This document shows positions 47,063 to 57,963 of a DNA stretch of 64,000 bases, in pieces. The stretch comes from Gordius sp. MW1 (Eukaryota; Nematomorpha; Gordioida; Gordea; Gordiidae), in NCBI GenBank assembly GCA_964036665.1, contig OZ038528.1, positions 18,525,245-18,589,244 of the forward strand. Reading direction: 5' to 3'. A program made the translations under genes and the position numbers. Numbering within the stretch: the first letter of the stretch is position 1; each line of letters begins with the position of its first letter. The notes under the pieces were generated by a model that was not told the origin of the DNA, did no database searches, and saw only the letters and a list, made by a program, of their open reading frames with translations.

Positions 47063-48499
47063 TCACATAAGAATCTTCAATTTTTAGTACAGTTAAATTT
47101 TTAGCAGCAATATTTTTGTAAAAATAGATCTAAATGAATCAACAAATAAAATTTTTGACGTGATAAATACTTAGTAATTATTCATATCCAGAAGGAATCT
47201 TCTTTTTAGTACAGTAAAATTTTAGAAGCAATGTAATATAGATTGTAAATAATTTAAAATATAATTGACACGGTTATAATTACTTAATTAATGATAATTT
47301 AAATCAAATAGGACCTAGATGTTATAGTGTCAATATCAATTAAAGATTAAATAGCCTCCAGGTATAGTGAAACACCATTTAAAAGCAAAATAAAAGATAA
47401 ATTATAAAAGAATATATAATACAAGGTGAAATTACCGGAAAATTTAAAAGTTCCAGAAGAAATTTCCCTAAGAATTTACCCTATCATGACCTAAATCATA
47501 CACACTTGAAATGAGTTTTGAAAAAGTAAATATTACTAATTTTTTAAAACAATTACATTATTTCTGATGTGATAATATATATCGTGGGGAAATTAATCAA
47601 AATAATCATCTCTACAAATTTGGCTATAATGTCTAAAGATTTTTAAGGACCCCAGCGACATGCCTGCAGAACTTGCTTTTAAAAGCATTAGATTAAATCA
47701 TGAGCCCATCAGGAGTTTGTTATGTTCAAACTCATGGTACATTTCTATAATTTTTAAGCCTTGAATCACATTATGCATTTGTTTTGCCATTTACACTACC
47801 TTTCACATCATAGGTGTGCGATTTTAACCACAAAAAAATATGAGCTCTTTCACAATAAAATATGATTAAATTATTTTAAAAATGGATCAAGTAGATATTT
47901 TGGGACATAACATGGGGTCTTACATTATAATAGAATCGTTTAATTTATGTGTAATAGTATTTGTTATTGTTGTGGTTGGTTCCCACGCTCCCCCCCCCCC
48001 TCTCTGTAAAATGCCACTTGCTAGAATAGTTGATTTTTATTCGCTGTGGACCCCTCCCCATTTATCGCGTGTTGAATATTAATTAATTACCATCGTGTTG
48101 TGAGTACAAACCTAAATTATCCCCTAGTTCCCCAATACATATATTTTTTAGTATTCGTTATATGAATGGTTGGCCTTGCGCAATTCGCAATTTATGGGAA
48201 TTAAGGTTCTGATATTTTTTAAATATTAATAAGTAAATTTATAATTAATTAAGTGAAATAAATCAACATATCATAGTTTCTTTTTTCTCCCTTTTAATCT
48301 TTCATAATTAATAGTTATAAAATTATATGATGTGCATTTTATTGCAAACTCAAAATTCCTATGCATATTACATTGAATATATTAGTGTTTTTGCAACGTT
48401 GTAACAGGTGCGTTGTGAATAATGATTAAAAATGTCCATTCGTACCTTTCAGGATTTTATAACAATATAATAAACATGCAATAAATTCTTTAGGAATAA
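47063..48499. other. Non-coding; probable decayed hAT-like repeat
   Basis: Short matches to the interior of the CGAGAC hAT-like family are visible (for example AATAAACATGCAATAAATTC near 48470 against AGTAAACATGCAATAAATAC near 3340), so a very old copy may lie here. A C-run is at about 47990-48000. No gene. Confidence 0.35.
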
Positions 48500-48670
48500 A
48501 CTGATGCAAAAGCAAGGATGATAGGTGAAGGCTATAAACTTTACTTCAATCGCCTAGAAACGAATAAATTAGCCTCACATCTGATAGATAAAGTTATTGA
48601 GGTACGAAGAAAATGTGGCCATCTCATGATGTTGAAACTATGTATAGAAGGTCAAATGATTAATGTAATG

Positions 48671-49628
48671 CAGGCGCGTAGCCAGGATTTTCTCCGGGGG
48701 GGGGAAATTTCCATAAAAAATTTATAACATTTTTATTTCAACATCAAAATTATAAAATCTGGTATAAAACATAAAGAAAGTCATTAAAAATAATTTCATA
48801 TTTTCTTTTTCCCAGCGTCATCTGGAGAAGGAGCTAATCCCCCATGAATCGCTAATAAAAGTGTCAATCCATATCCTATTCAAACGTCATGAAGTTTTAA
48901 TTGAAATGTTGTCAGAAATGGAAGGGAAACCAAATAAGGAGAAAAAGCAAGCTGATATGATCACGATGTTGCAATAGAAGCTGCAACTTTCCTCCCTTCT
49001 CTACGACAATCTGAATATATTATGCAAGCAATTGCAAAAAAAGGACCTAGATCTTCAGCAAGTCAGACAGTTAGCAAAAACTTTAGTAATAGTAGTCGAA
49101 CCTAAGGCTAAGTTGTATGATTTTGAACTTAAGAAACCTTGATATGCAAAGAAAATGAAGGGTTTTTGGACAAAAAACAAGTTTTGGCATAATATTTCCT
49201 CCGAATTATTTGATTGTTTTGCCAGAAACGCGAATGAAAATAAATTTAAAAGGATTTCGTCTAAAGAATCCCTTGGACGCCCTATCAGATTATAAAATAT
49301 TGTAATCTTTGCCCAACATCACAACTCTCTTTACCTATTAGCTTTTATATAAGATACTATGTCAAAAAATAGATTAAATGGATTGGCCCCTTTTTATAGC
49401 ATTTTAATTTCAACACTAAAATTAAAAAAAGAAAGTCATTATAATATAATTTTCTTTTTCCCAGCGATAATATCTCAAGAATTTCATCTGGAGTGGGAGC
49501 CCTTGGTCAGTTACGTTGCACAACTATAAAATATAAACTTTATGTCTAAAATAATTTTTTTTATATAGAAAATCGGGGGGGGGGGGAATTTCCCCCCCCC
49601 CCCCCCCCCCCCCGCATTTACGCCACTG
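48671..49628 (+). mobile_element. hAT-like MITE inserted in the LINE, carrying a gene-like fragment
   Basis: Ends CAGGCGCGTAGCCAGG and, inverted, CAGTGGCGTAAATGCGGGG; flanks ATGTAATG (48663-48670) and ATGTAGTG (49629-49636) are an 8-bp duplication with one change. Removing the element and one flank makes the LINE frame read from MINVM straight into SGDAPQTG, so the boundaries are secure. Inside, about 48819-49140 reads as a charged, coiled-coil-like stretch (HLEKELIPHESLIKV, LIEMLSEMEGKPNKEKKQ, NLNILCKQLQKKDLDLQQ) with one stop, preceded by a TTTTTCCCAG acceptor-like sequence that recurs near 49455. It may be a captured host exon; a taxilin-like coiled coil is a weak guess. Confidence 0.8.
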
Positions 49629-51154
49629 ATGTAGTGTCTGGAGATGCTCCGCAAACAGGATGAACAGATGAAGAAAAGGATGACTTTCTAGAAAAATTAT
49701 ACGAAACGCTGCGCATGATACCCAGAGCCAAAATAGTTATAATTGGAGCGGATATGAAGGTCACGTAGGCAAATCAAGAGTGGATTTGAACGGTACCATG
49801 GTGGAAATGGATAAGGATCGAGAAACGATAAAAGCGACATATTGAAAATAGCCGTGGCATTTGATTTGGCCATCATAAATACCTCCTTCAAAACAATGTA
49901 AAGTACCTAATAACGTAAAGTGGGAATCGGTCTTCGCAGATCGACTTTCTCTTAATATCAAGAAAGAATTAAAGAATGTACGCGATTTTAAGATACCAGG
50001 TGAGGCTATTGCAGTCTAGCATAGACTTGCTGTCATCTCCAAGGCTAAAATACAAAAGCAAAGAGACTAAATGTGAAAATCAAATGGTTCCGGCTACCAA
50101 ATTTGAAAGATGTTTACAATAATAGCAGAATGCTAACGATGTGTGGAATAACATAGCTAACACGGCACGCTCAGTAGCGAGATGTGTTCTAGGGAAGCCA
50201 AACCATTATACAAAATAAGGAATCATGTTGTAGAACGAAAACGCACGACGCCTAGTCAAGTGAAGAAAAAACATTGGCATATGTGAAAGCTAAAAATGAG
50301 GCAAAACGTTGAGTGGGCTACGACGAATGTCTATTAATATTTGAACGCCAAGCTATTAGTAAAGAAGGGGAAAGAATGATCTACAAAATCGCAAAGACCA
50401 TGCAAGGAACTCTAAGGTTGTGTAAAAACGTAATGACCATAAAGAGCAAGGAAGGCATCACTCTAACCTACTTCCATGAAATCATAGATCGTTTGGAAGA
50501 ATATTATAAGGATTATTAAACGGTGAAAATGGGTTTTCGTGCCACTGCGAAAGCAGAAACTGTGAATATGACTCAGAGTTAGAAGTGTCAGAAGAAGAGG
50601 TTGACCAGGTGCTTAAAAAGATGACCATGGATCGAGGGGTGGGACCTGATAATTAACTATGAAAGGTTTCAAAATGCTAGACCCTTAGGTGTACATTTAA
50701 TTGCAACGCTGTTTAACAAAATACTTGCAAGTGGTATGGGGAAAGCTATGTTATTAATTGCTATGCAATTTATGGGCTCGTTTTTGGTTGTCCGTTGTCC
50801 GTCCGTTGTCCGTTACCCTCCCTATCTATTTGCATTGGGTATATTAAGTTATCGATATTTTAAATTAATGCATGTGAAAGAGGTGCCCCACCCCTCATCT
50901 CTATCTCCCTAGCTGTGTTATTTTTTAAATTAATGCATAAGAGGTGCCCCACCCCTCATCTCTATCTCCCACGCTTTCGGGCGGGGTCGGGTTTTAATTG
51001 CTACGTTAAATTAATGCATAAGTATATCTATTCGTTTTTGAATTGGATAACATTGATATGAATTGCTATAATTACCCTATGTCCTCCACTACAAGGGCCT
51101 ATGCCTCTACTGATATAGGTCCCTGTGCCCCTACAAAAGCCTATGCCTCTATTA

Positions 51155-51215
51155 ATGTGGGTTCGAACCCCGGCGAACGTTCTGAATTGCTGGTTCGATT
51201 CCCGGAGAGGGCAAA
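51155..51215 (+). repeat. tRNA-like B-box pair (SINE-like) within copy B
   Basis: GGGTTCGAACCCCGGCG is followed after 17 bases by TGGTTCGATTCCCGGAGAG; both are close to the Pol III B box GGTTCGANTCC. A run of T follows at 51218-51229. No full tRNA fold is evident. Confidence 0.4.
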
Positions 51216-51267
51216 TTTTTTTTTTTTTTAATTAAATTAATATATTTTTCCTGTTACTACCATTGAT

Positions 51268-52075
51268 AATATGACTTTTTGGCCGTCCGCTTGTTCTATT
51301 ATTGTTTCATTTTATTATATAATAAACGTAAATAAAAGTTGTTTACTTTTAATTGCTATGCAATTTAACTAGTTTTTGGGTTAGAATCCCGGAGTTTTTT
51401 TGACTCTTATGATTGTTCTTGTTACTATCATTGATAATAAGACTTTTTGGCCGTCCGCTGGCTGCTGACCAATGAAAAAAATGGCCATTGGCCAAAATGT
51501 GAATCCGAGTTTATTTTTTCGTTTTTTTTTGACTATTATGATTGTTCCTGTTACTACCATTGCTATTATAACTTTTTGGCCGTCCGCTGGCTCCTGACCG
51601 ATGGAAAAAATGACCTTTGGCCAAAATGTGAATCGAAATTATTTTTTTCGTTTTTTTTTTGACTATTATGATTGTTCCTGTTCCTACCATTGGTATTATG
51701 ACTTTTTGGCCGTCCGCTGGCTGCTGACCAATGGAATAAAATGACCATTGGCCAAAATGTGATTCGAAAACTTTTTTTTCGTTTTTTTTGACGATTATGA
51801 ATTTATATCCACTTCTACCGTGTCCTGGCTGCTGACCAATAGAAAAAAATGACCATTGGCTAAAATGTGATTCGAAAATTTTTTTTTCGTTTTTTTTAAT
51901 CTTATGAATTTATATCCACTTTTACCGTGTGCTGGCTGCTGACCAATGGAAAAAAATGACCATTGGCCAAAGTGAGCATCAAAATTTTTTTTCCGTTTTT
52001 TTGGCTATCATTGACTTATAGAGTATCTGTTGGTACTGACCAATAGAGAAAAAATGACCATTGGCCAAATTTTTG
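51268..52075 (-). repeat. ~130-bp tandem array (core of composite element B)
   Basis: About six units of the array described at 12040-13010, in reverse orientation: GCTGGCTGCTGACCAATGGA, TGACCATTGGCCAAAATGTG, TTTTTTCGTTTTTTT and TGACTATTATGATTGTTCCT recur every 110-135 bp. Two unit types alternate, one with GGCCGTCCGCTGG, the other with TCCACTTTTACCGTGTCCTGG. Confidence 0.88.
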
Positions 52076-52640
52076 ATTTTTTTAATTAAAAATTGTTCAA
52101 ATTCAACAAAAAATTTCTCCCAACAATTCTGCAAATTCTTAACATTGTGATGTTTTATAATATAATGTTTGTTAGACCCATTATCACTAAAGGCCATAAA
52201 AACTAATGTAATACGCAACTAGATGCAAACACTAAATCTAACCCTAACCCTTGCCTATATTACATTTTGCCTATATTACATTTTGCCTATAAATGGAAAA
52301 TTTGTATAAATAATTAATTAATCATTAGGCATTTAATACCCCCCTATAGGCATTCTCGCCCCTTCCCACCTTTCTCGCCCATAAATTGCATAGCAAATAT
52401 GATACATTTATACGAAGTACAGATGAGTCGTCCCCCCTTCCCTTCCCCTCTTCCCTTCCCCTCTTCCCTTCCCTTCCCTTCCCCTCTTCCCTTCCCTTCT
52501 CCCCCTTCCCACGAGGGCCGAAGGCCCGAGTTATACTATTACGAATCTATAAAATGAAGGGAGATGTACAAGAATGCAATAACTATCGGGGGAAATTAAC
52601 GAGTCACGTATTGAAGGTGTGGGAGAATGTTATAGAAGCT

Positions 52641-53032
52641 AGCATGGGCGTAGCCAGCTTTAGGATTAAAATAAAATTACATGATAAATTTTTTTAAAGG
52701 ATTATAAATTCATTTAAAATAAATTGCCATAAATATCAAATTTTAGTAGAGGAAAAATTTGCACAAAATATAGAAAATGCGCAAAAATGAAATAAAAAAT
52801 ACTACGATATTAGCTTTCGTAGTAAGGGGAGAAACAAATTATAAATTATAAAGTGAAACAAAATTTGTATCACTATAAATGCGCTTTATTTTTAATTTGA
52901 TGAAAGGTCAGCTCGTCAAACTTATGCCTAGATCTCCTTATTCAATTATTTGACAGGTTTGTAATTAAATAAAAGGATGGTTAGTGTCTGTGACTAATAG
53001 TGTACATAGCATTTTCAGAATGCAAAGTATAT
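52641..53032. other. Non-coding spacer
   Basis: Begins with the interior of a truncated GGGCGTAGCCAGC MITE (from about 52631). Nothing else is recognised. Confidence 0.4.
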
Positions 53033-53040
53033 CGCCATAT

Positions 53041-54106
53041 TAGAAAACTCCACGGGTGACCCGAAACCCGACCCAATTAAAATTTTTACGTCTTCGGGTT
53101 GGGTCGGGTTCGGGTTGAAAACTTTAAAATGCTTTGGGGTCGGGTCGGGCTCGGGTTGAAAATTTTAATATGCTATCGGGTCGGGTCGGGTAGGATTTAA
53201 AGTGTCGGGTTAAAGGTTATAAATCGTACAATGCAAAATACACTGGACATATCTTTTATATTAATGCTATTATGTATAACATTTTTTAATTAATATCAAA
53301 ATGTATAATTGAAGAATATTCATTCAGTTAATTAAATGGATTTTGTTTTTTTAAATCTGATTGTTTTAACTTGGAAGCAAATTTAAATTTGACTCGTGAA
53401 AGGTAAAATATATCAACAAAATAATAGTTTCAAATTGTATATAAAGAATGTAAAGTGGTAGTTCTTTATTAATTTAAATTACATAAATATGTATTCATAA
53501 AACAAATAAAAGTAAGCTTAAATTTAAATGGTTCATTTGCAAAACTATTAATTTCCAGTTAAATGTGACCCGTAAATGCTATCATATTTATACATCTCTT
53601 TAATAAATGATTCAAATAAATTTGATAATCAATATCTGTAGTATCAATAAGTTTCGTAAATCGCACTTTAATTTCTCGATTGAATTTTACACACAGCCAT
53701 GGGGAGGGGGGCAATAATGATAAAGGGAAGGGAAATATAACCATTTTTAAATTTTAGTCATAATTTGATAAAATTTCTAAGATTTTTTGGTGTTAGAGGG
53801 GGCAGCCGCCCGTCACTGCCACCACCTGGCTACGCCCATCATGTACACCGCAATTTTTCTTACACTCGCGTTGGATGGCAAAATTTGAAACGCGTTCGGG
53901 AGGGATTCGGTAAAAAAAATTTAAACGCTTTCGGGTTGGGCCGGGTCGGGTCCGGGTTAAAAATTCTAAAATGCTTTCGCGTCGGGTCAGGTTCGGGTTG
54001 AAAAATTTAAAATGCTTTCGGGTCGGGTCGGGCTCGGGTTAAAAATTTAATAAAAATTTGGTCGGGTCCGGTTCGGGTGTAAAAATAGTGACTTTGTAGT
54101 TCTCTA
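53041..54106. mobile_element. hAT-like non-autonomous element with GGGTCGGGTT subterminal repeats, copy 1
   Basis: An exact 8-bp duplication CGCCATAT occupies 53033-53040 and 54107-54114. The left end TAGAAAACTCCACGGGTGAC and the inverted right end TAGAGAACTACAAAGTCACT are hAT-like. Arrays of GGGTCGGGTTCGGGTTGAAA-type words fill 53085-53215 and 53930-54080. The interior has no transposase and is interrupted by a MITE at 53697-53839. Closely related to the element at 54358. Confidence 0.88.
53697..53839 (-). mobile_element. MITE, GGGCGTAGCCAGG family, nested copy
   Basis: Right end GGTGGCAGTGACGGG... is followed inward by a GGGCAGCCG-type stem, and CCTGGCTACGCCCAT closes it at 53839; the left end CCATGGGGAGG is degenerate. 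The interior matches the inverted 38059-38213 copy (CATAATTTGATAAAATTTCT, GGCAATAATGA). Confidence 0.55.
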
Positions 54107-54357
54107 CGCCATATACATACAGATGCCGTGATATGTTGGTAAATGTCTAAAATATTTTAAATATTGGTAAAATAAATAAGTATATTTGCTATGAGTAAAA
54201 ACAAAAATATTTTATCCTTTCACAAATAAATAAATATTTATAAAAAACATTTCCAATTCTGGTACAATATTTTAATGATTTTAAAATGATTTACGCAAAC
54301 TAATAAATTAACAAAATTGAAACAAATTTGTATGTTATTATAAACATTATTATGCCT

Positions 54358-55346
54358 TAGAGCCCTGCACGGGTGACCCAAAACCCGACCCGACCCGAGT
54401 CGGATTCGGGTTGAAAATTTTAAAATGCCTTCGGGTCGGGTCGGGTTCGGGTTGAAAAATTTTAAACTCGGGGGTCCGGGTTGGGTTGAAGGTTATGAAT
54501 GTTATATAGCATAAGAGACATATCTTTTAAATTAATGCCATTAAATATAATATTTTATAAATAATATCAAAGTGTATGATTATTTTATCTCATACATTCA
54601 TTCATATTAATTTTTTTAGTTATATCTGAATTTTGGATTGCACATTTTGAACTAAGAAAGATAGAATATCTTTATGGATGCTATAAATTATGATAAACAT
54701 GTAATTGATATCACAAAACTTATGATTTTCTGAACTCCCACTTTTCTTTTTTAAATATTAATGTCTCTACTTATTTTGCCGCCTAACATATACACTAGAA
54801 TAATAATTATCATGACTATCGAATGATTAAAATGTATATGATTGAAAAAAATTAGAGTTTTTGAAAAAAGAATCAAATGTTCCTTTCATTTCCGCACAAT
54901 ATTGCCAGAATCGTTATTGGCCTTAAAATCAAAATTGCTGATAATACAGGCAGACTCATTTTAATTTGAATATCAGCATTTTACATGTGAAATAATTGCG
55001 GGTTTGTTAATATTTTGAAGAAGTAATAACCACATTTAGGAGTGCCGCAATTAACTTAAAAGTATAATATAATAAGAGCCATTTATAGGCAATTTTAATT
55101 ATATACTAATTTGACTTTATATACATACCTAAACCTATCCTTTTAGCATGTGACCCGAAAATGATAGACATATAACGTTTTGTCTTTTTTTGGGAGAAAA
55201 TGTATTGTTGCCGTTTAAAACCATTAAAATCAATTTTACAATATTAACTTTTTTTTTACTTTCGAGTCGGGTTCGGGTTGAAAAAATTTAGAGGCTTTCG
55301 GGTCGGGTCGGGTTGGGGTTGAAAAAAGTGACTTTGCAGGGCTCTA
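54358..55346. mobile_element. hAT-like non-autonomous element with GGGTCGGGTT subterminal repeats, copy 2
   Basis: An exact 8-bp duplication TTATGCCT occupies 54350-54357 and 55347-55354. The ends TAGAGCCCTGCACGGGTGAC and, inverted, TAGAGCCCTGCAAAGTCACT share a perfect 12-bp TAGAGCCCTGCA, close to the hobo-type hAT end CAGAGAACTGCA. Subterminal CGGGTCGGGTT arrays lie at 54385-54490 and 55260-55320. 989 bp, no coding. It lies 243 bp from copy 1. Confidence 0.92.
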
Positions 55347-55354
55347 TTATGCCT

Positions 55355-56800
55355 ACACAAAAATTTTAATTAAAATTTACTTAATAATGAAAAAGTTTAG
55401 ATATTTTATAAGGCATCGTCTTTGAAAACCATAAGTGGACCAAGCACCCTAGATTATTCACTCTGCCTATCCAGGAAATAATTTTATTAACACCACCTAC
55501 TAAATCTGTTTATAATTAATAGGGATCCTTTTGTAAAATAAAATACCATATAACAAATGTTTAACTCTTCATTAATATATTGTTGCTTATCTATTATATT
55601 TAACCATAAAAAATAGAAATTTGTTGTAAGATTGAAATTTAAAATTACTTAAAACGCTTGGTTAATTTTTTATATATAGTTGAAGATATCTATTTTTTTA
55701 AATGTTTTTCGTAGTCAATGATACAATACAAATAAGATGCTTAATTATCATATCTAATGACTCATTTGGCATAGTTTAAAAATATCAATTATATTTTTTA
55801 CCAATTGTTTGTCGTTAAACGTCATCGATAGTCATATAAATATGGCCCTTTTAAAGAAATGTGCAACTTCATATAATAAATCTTCATTTATAATATTCTT
55901 ATCACAATGGAAATCGTTAAATCCAACACGTTTAGTTATAACGCGTTTTTATATTTTTTTAGAAGTGTATGTATTTTTTTGTATACCATTTAATAAAGAT
56001 AGATTTTTTTATTTAATTTAAAAGTTTTTAATAAAAACATGTTTAGATCCATTTTAAATGTAAATAACAAGATCAAAAAACGAATAAATGTAGAGTTTCT
56101 TCAAGCTTATTTATAGCATAATTCGTGTTTTACGAACAGTAATAGTTATAATCTTTTGTTGGACACTAAAGAGTTGACTTTCATCTACACAAATGAAACA
56201 TTATAATGCACATATTTTAACGTATATCGTCTCAACATATTTCAATATAGAATCTCTAGACGCATGCCCTAAATTATTGTAAATCAAAGGTCACGCTCAC
56301 AGTACATTATAGATGTCCTTTGATGTCTGGAAAATATTGTTTCTATGATTTGTAAAATCAAAAAATGTCTTTATATTTGTCTTCATCTTTGTACAAATAG
56401 ACTATTAACATAAAAAATATCATCGTTTGTTGTGACATATACATCAGAAGGTTATAGCTAAAGGGTGTTTGTTTTAATGCTTAGCATCGAATCGGGGTCA
56501 AAATAGCAGAAGGATGAGAAAATAGCAGAAAAATATTTTTTTAGATTATCAATATATTAGAATTAAATCTCAAATAGGGAGGGAATTTGATGTGCATATA
56601 ACCCTACCCTAAAACGCCAACCTAAAACACTAACCCTCCTGACCAATCTTGATCATGATGAGTTCTGATCAATCTTGATCAGTTCTGACCAATTTGGCTG
56701 TTTTTTTCTGCTAATTTGACCCGGTCCCCATTCAAACAGTTCGCTTTGTACCATTGAGGGGACCGAGCTTTGATATCACTCAAGTGAGGTGGTGTTAAAA
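55355..56800. other. Non-coding AT-rich stretch
   Basis: No gene. About 56640-56695 holds a short degenerate repeat of TGATCAATCTTGATCAGTTC words. The open frame at 55809-56021 is not recognisable. Confidence 0.5.
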
Positions 56801-56804
56801 GATG

Positions 56805-57139
56805 TGTAGAGGCTCTTTCGCACTCTACTTTCCCTTGACCCCGTCTAGGCGAATTCTATCACGTGATTTTTATTTTAATAGCCCCTCGCTTGTACTTAAC
56901 CATCACGTGATTTTTATTTTAATAGCCCCTCGCTTGTACTTAACCATCAGGTGATTTTTATTTTAATAGCCCCTCGCTTGTACTTAACCATCACGTTATT
57001 TTTTATTTTAACCTCGCTTGTATTCAATCATCGCCGGATTATTCAAATTATAATGGGCTCGCCCAGCTAGATAAGCACAACTTTTAAAACTAACATTTAT
57101 TATTCGTTTTTTCGCTTAATAATGAAATAAACCACTTCA
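56805..57139 (+). repeat. 5' LTR
   Basis: 335 bp, TG...CA ends (TGTAGAGG ... CCACTTCA). It carries three and a half tandem copies of a 44-bp unit (ATCACGTGATTTTTATTTTA then ATAGCCCCTCGCTTGTACTT), each with a CACGTG or CAGGTG E-box-like core, at about 56869-57030. These may be enhancer repeats. Confidence 0.95.
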
Positions 57140-57157
57140 TTTGGCGACCCAAAAATG
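57140..57157 (+). promoter_or_regulatory. Primer-binding-site region
   Basis: TTTGGCGACCCAAAAATG follows the 5' LTR directly. TGG(C/T)GACC resembles the 3' end complement of a tRNA such as tRNA-Trp for the first 8-9 bases, then diverges, so the primer tRNA is not settled. It overlaps the gag start codon. Confidence 0.6.
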
Positions 57158-57949
57158 TCCACGCAACCATCTGATATGGAGGTTAAAAGCGAAAATGCCA
57201 CATATTTTAAACTGCCACAGTTTAACAATATAAACCCCCGCTCATGGTTCATCCAAATAGAGGCTCTTTTCTTGGTAAGAAAGATAAAAAGCGAAGCTAC
57301 CAAAGTTGGGTACTTAATAGAAGCCTTGCCACTGGAAATAACCATCGAAATTCAAGATATCCTACAAAATATGCCCGACATTTTACCCTATACAACCATG
57401 AAAGCAGCCATCATAGACCGCACTAGCCAATCCGATTCTGCTAGACTTCGTGCTCTTCTCACAACTGTCGAATTAGGAGATCGCACCCCATCCCAGCTTC
57501 TGCGTTTCATGAAAAATCTTCTGGGAACGAATTCCATGGATGAACGAGTTCTTAAAGAACTTTGGTTAGAAAAACTTCCAAAAAACATGACCGGCATTTT
57601 GGCAATTGTTTCTGACGAGCAGTCCCTCTCCAAATTGGCCGAAACTGCGGACAAAATTGTAGAGACCTACCACAACTCCACATGTCCAATTGTAAATGTA
57701 GTCACGGAAGATGAATCGACTCGGCTTAGGGAGATGATTGCAAAACTCACACAGGAGGTACAAAATTTAAAAATCTCAATCAATAGGCCACGTGATCGTT
57801 CCAACTCGAGACGCCGCAATCCCTCTACCGTTCGCCACCCTAGCGCGCATATTCAACCAAATATACTTTGTTGGTACCATTACCGCTTTAAAGACAAGGC
57901 GCTCAAATGCGTGCAACCTTGCGCATTTAACCCCTCCTCGACAAACTAG
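57155..57949 (+). CDS. gag: gag polyprotein of the LTR retrotransposon
   Basis: 264 codons from ATG at 57155, a few bases after the primer-binding region, to TAG at 57947-57949. Gag forms the virus-like particle that packages the element RNA. The first two thirds are capsid-like: [20 protein letters not shown] begins a helical region, followed by [20 protein letters not shown] and the pattern [15 protein letters not shown] seen in retrotransposon capsids. A coiled-coil-like stretch ([16 protein letters not shown]) and a basic [14 protein letters not shown] segment follow. Near the C-terminus, residues 239-256, Cys-X2-His-X9-Cys-X3-Cys (CWYH...KC...PC) replaces the usual CCHC knuckle; this CHCC form is typical of the CsRn1 clade. 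Confidence 0.93.
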   Translation: MSTQPSDMEVKSENATYFKLPQFNNINPRSWFIQIEALFLVRKIKSEATKVGYLIEALPLEITIEIQDILQNMPDILPYTTMKAAIIDRTSQSDSARLRALLTTVELGDRTPSQLLRFMKNLLGTNSMDERVLKELWLEKLPKNMTGILAIVSDEQSLSKLAETADKIVETYHNSTCPIVNVVTEDESTRLREMIAKLTQEVQNLKISINRPRDRSNSRRRNPSTVRHPSAHIQPNILCWYHYRFKDKALKCVQPCAFNPSSTN

Positions 57950-57963
57950 TAGACCACCCAGGG

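Larger units (their letters stand above)
50755..52530 (+). mobile_element. Composite tandem-array element, copy B, inserted in the LINE
   Basis: LINE reading stops at 50750 and resumes at 52531, so the ends are known to within a few bases. Order: 5' end TAATTGCTATGCAATTTATG (50755), repeats AGGTGCCCCACCCCTCATCT twice (50880-50975), a tRNA-like stretch (51155-51215), inverted ~130-bp array (51268-52075), CCTATATTACATTTTG repeats (52250-52295), an inverted copy of the 5' end (GCCCATAAATTGCATAGCAA, 52378-52397), a CCCTTCCC polypyrimidine tract (52440-52510), and terminal hairpin GAGGGCCGAAGGCCC (52513-52527). TTAT borders both ends (50751-50754, 52531-52534). No coding. Confidence 0.75.
48500..52640 (+). 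pseudogene. Decayed LINE (APE endonuclease and start of reverse transcriptase), RTE-like, split by two insertions
   Basis: Three LINE pieces lie on the plus strand. Piece 1 (about 48500-48670): ARMIGEGYKLYFNR, LMMLKLCIEGQMINV, from the APE endonuclease. Piece 2 (49637-50750): SGDAPQTG, EEKDDFLEKLYETLRMIP, VIIGADM, NRSSQIDFLLI, the inter-domain linker, and the RT start EEVDQVLKKM then FNKILASG. Piece 3 (52531-52630): LLRIYKMKGDVQECNNYRGK and VWENVIEA, the next RT block. Many stops and frameshifts show it is dead. The catalytic RT YADD region and 3' end are absent; piece 3 is cut at about 52632 by a CATGGGCGTAGCCAG MITE end. Clade is uncertain; RTE-type is my best guess. Confidence 0.8.

Noticed and set aside
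52230..52260. CTAACCCTAACCC as telomere repeat
   Set aside because: Only two units, inside the composite element and next to other short repeats; not evidence of a telomere.
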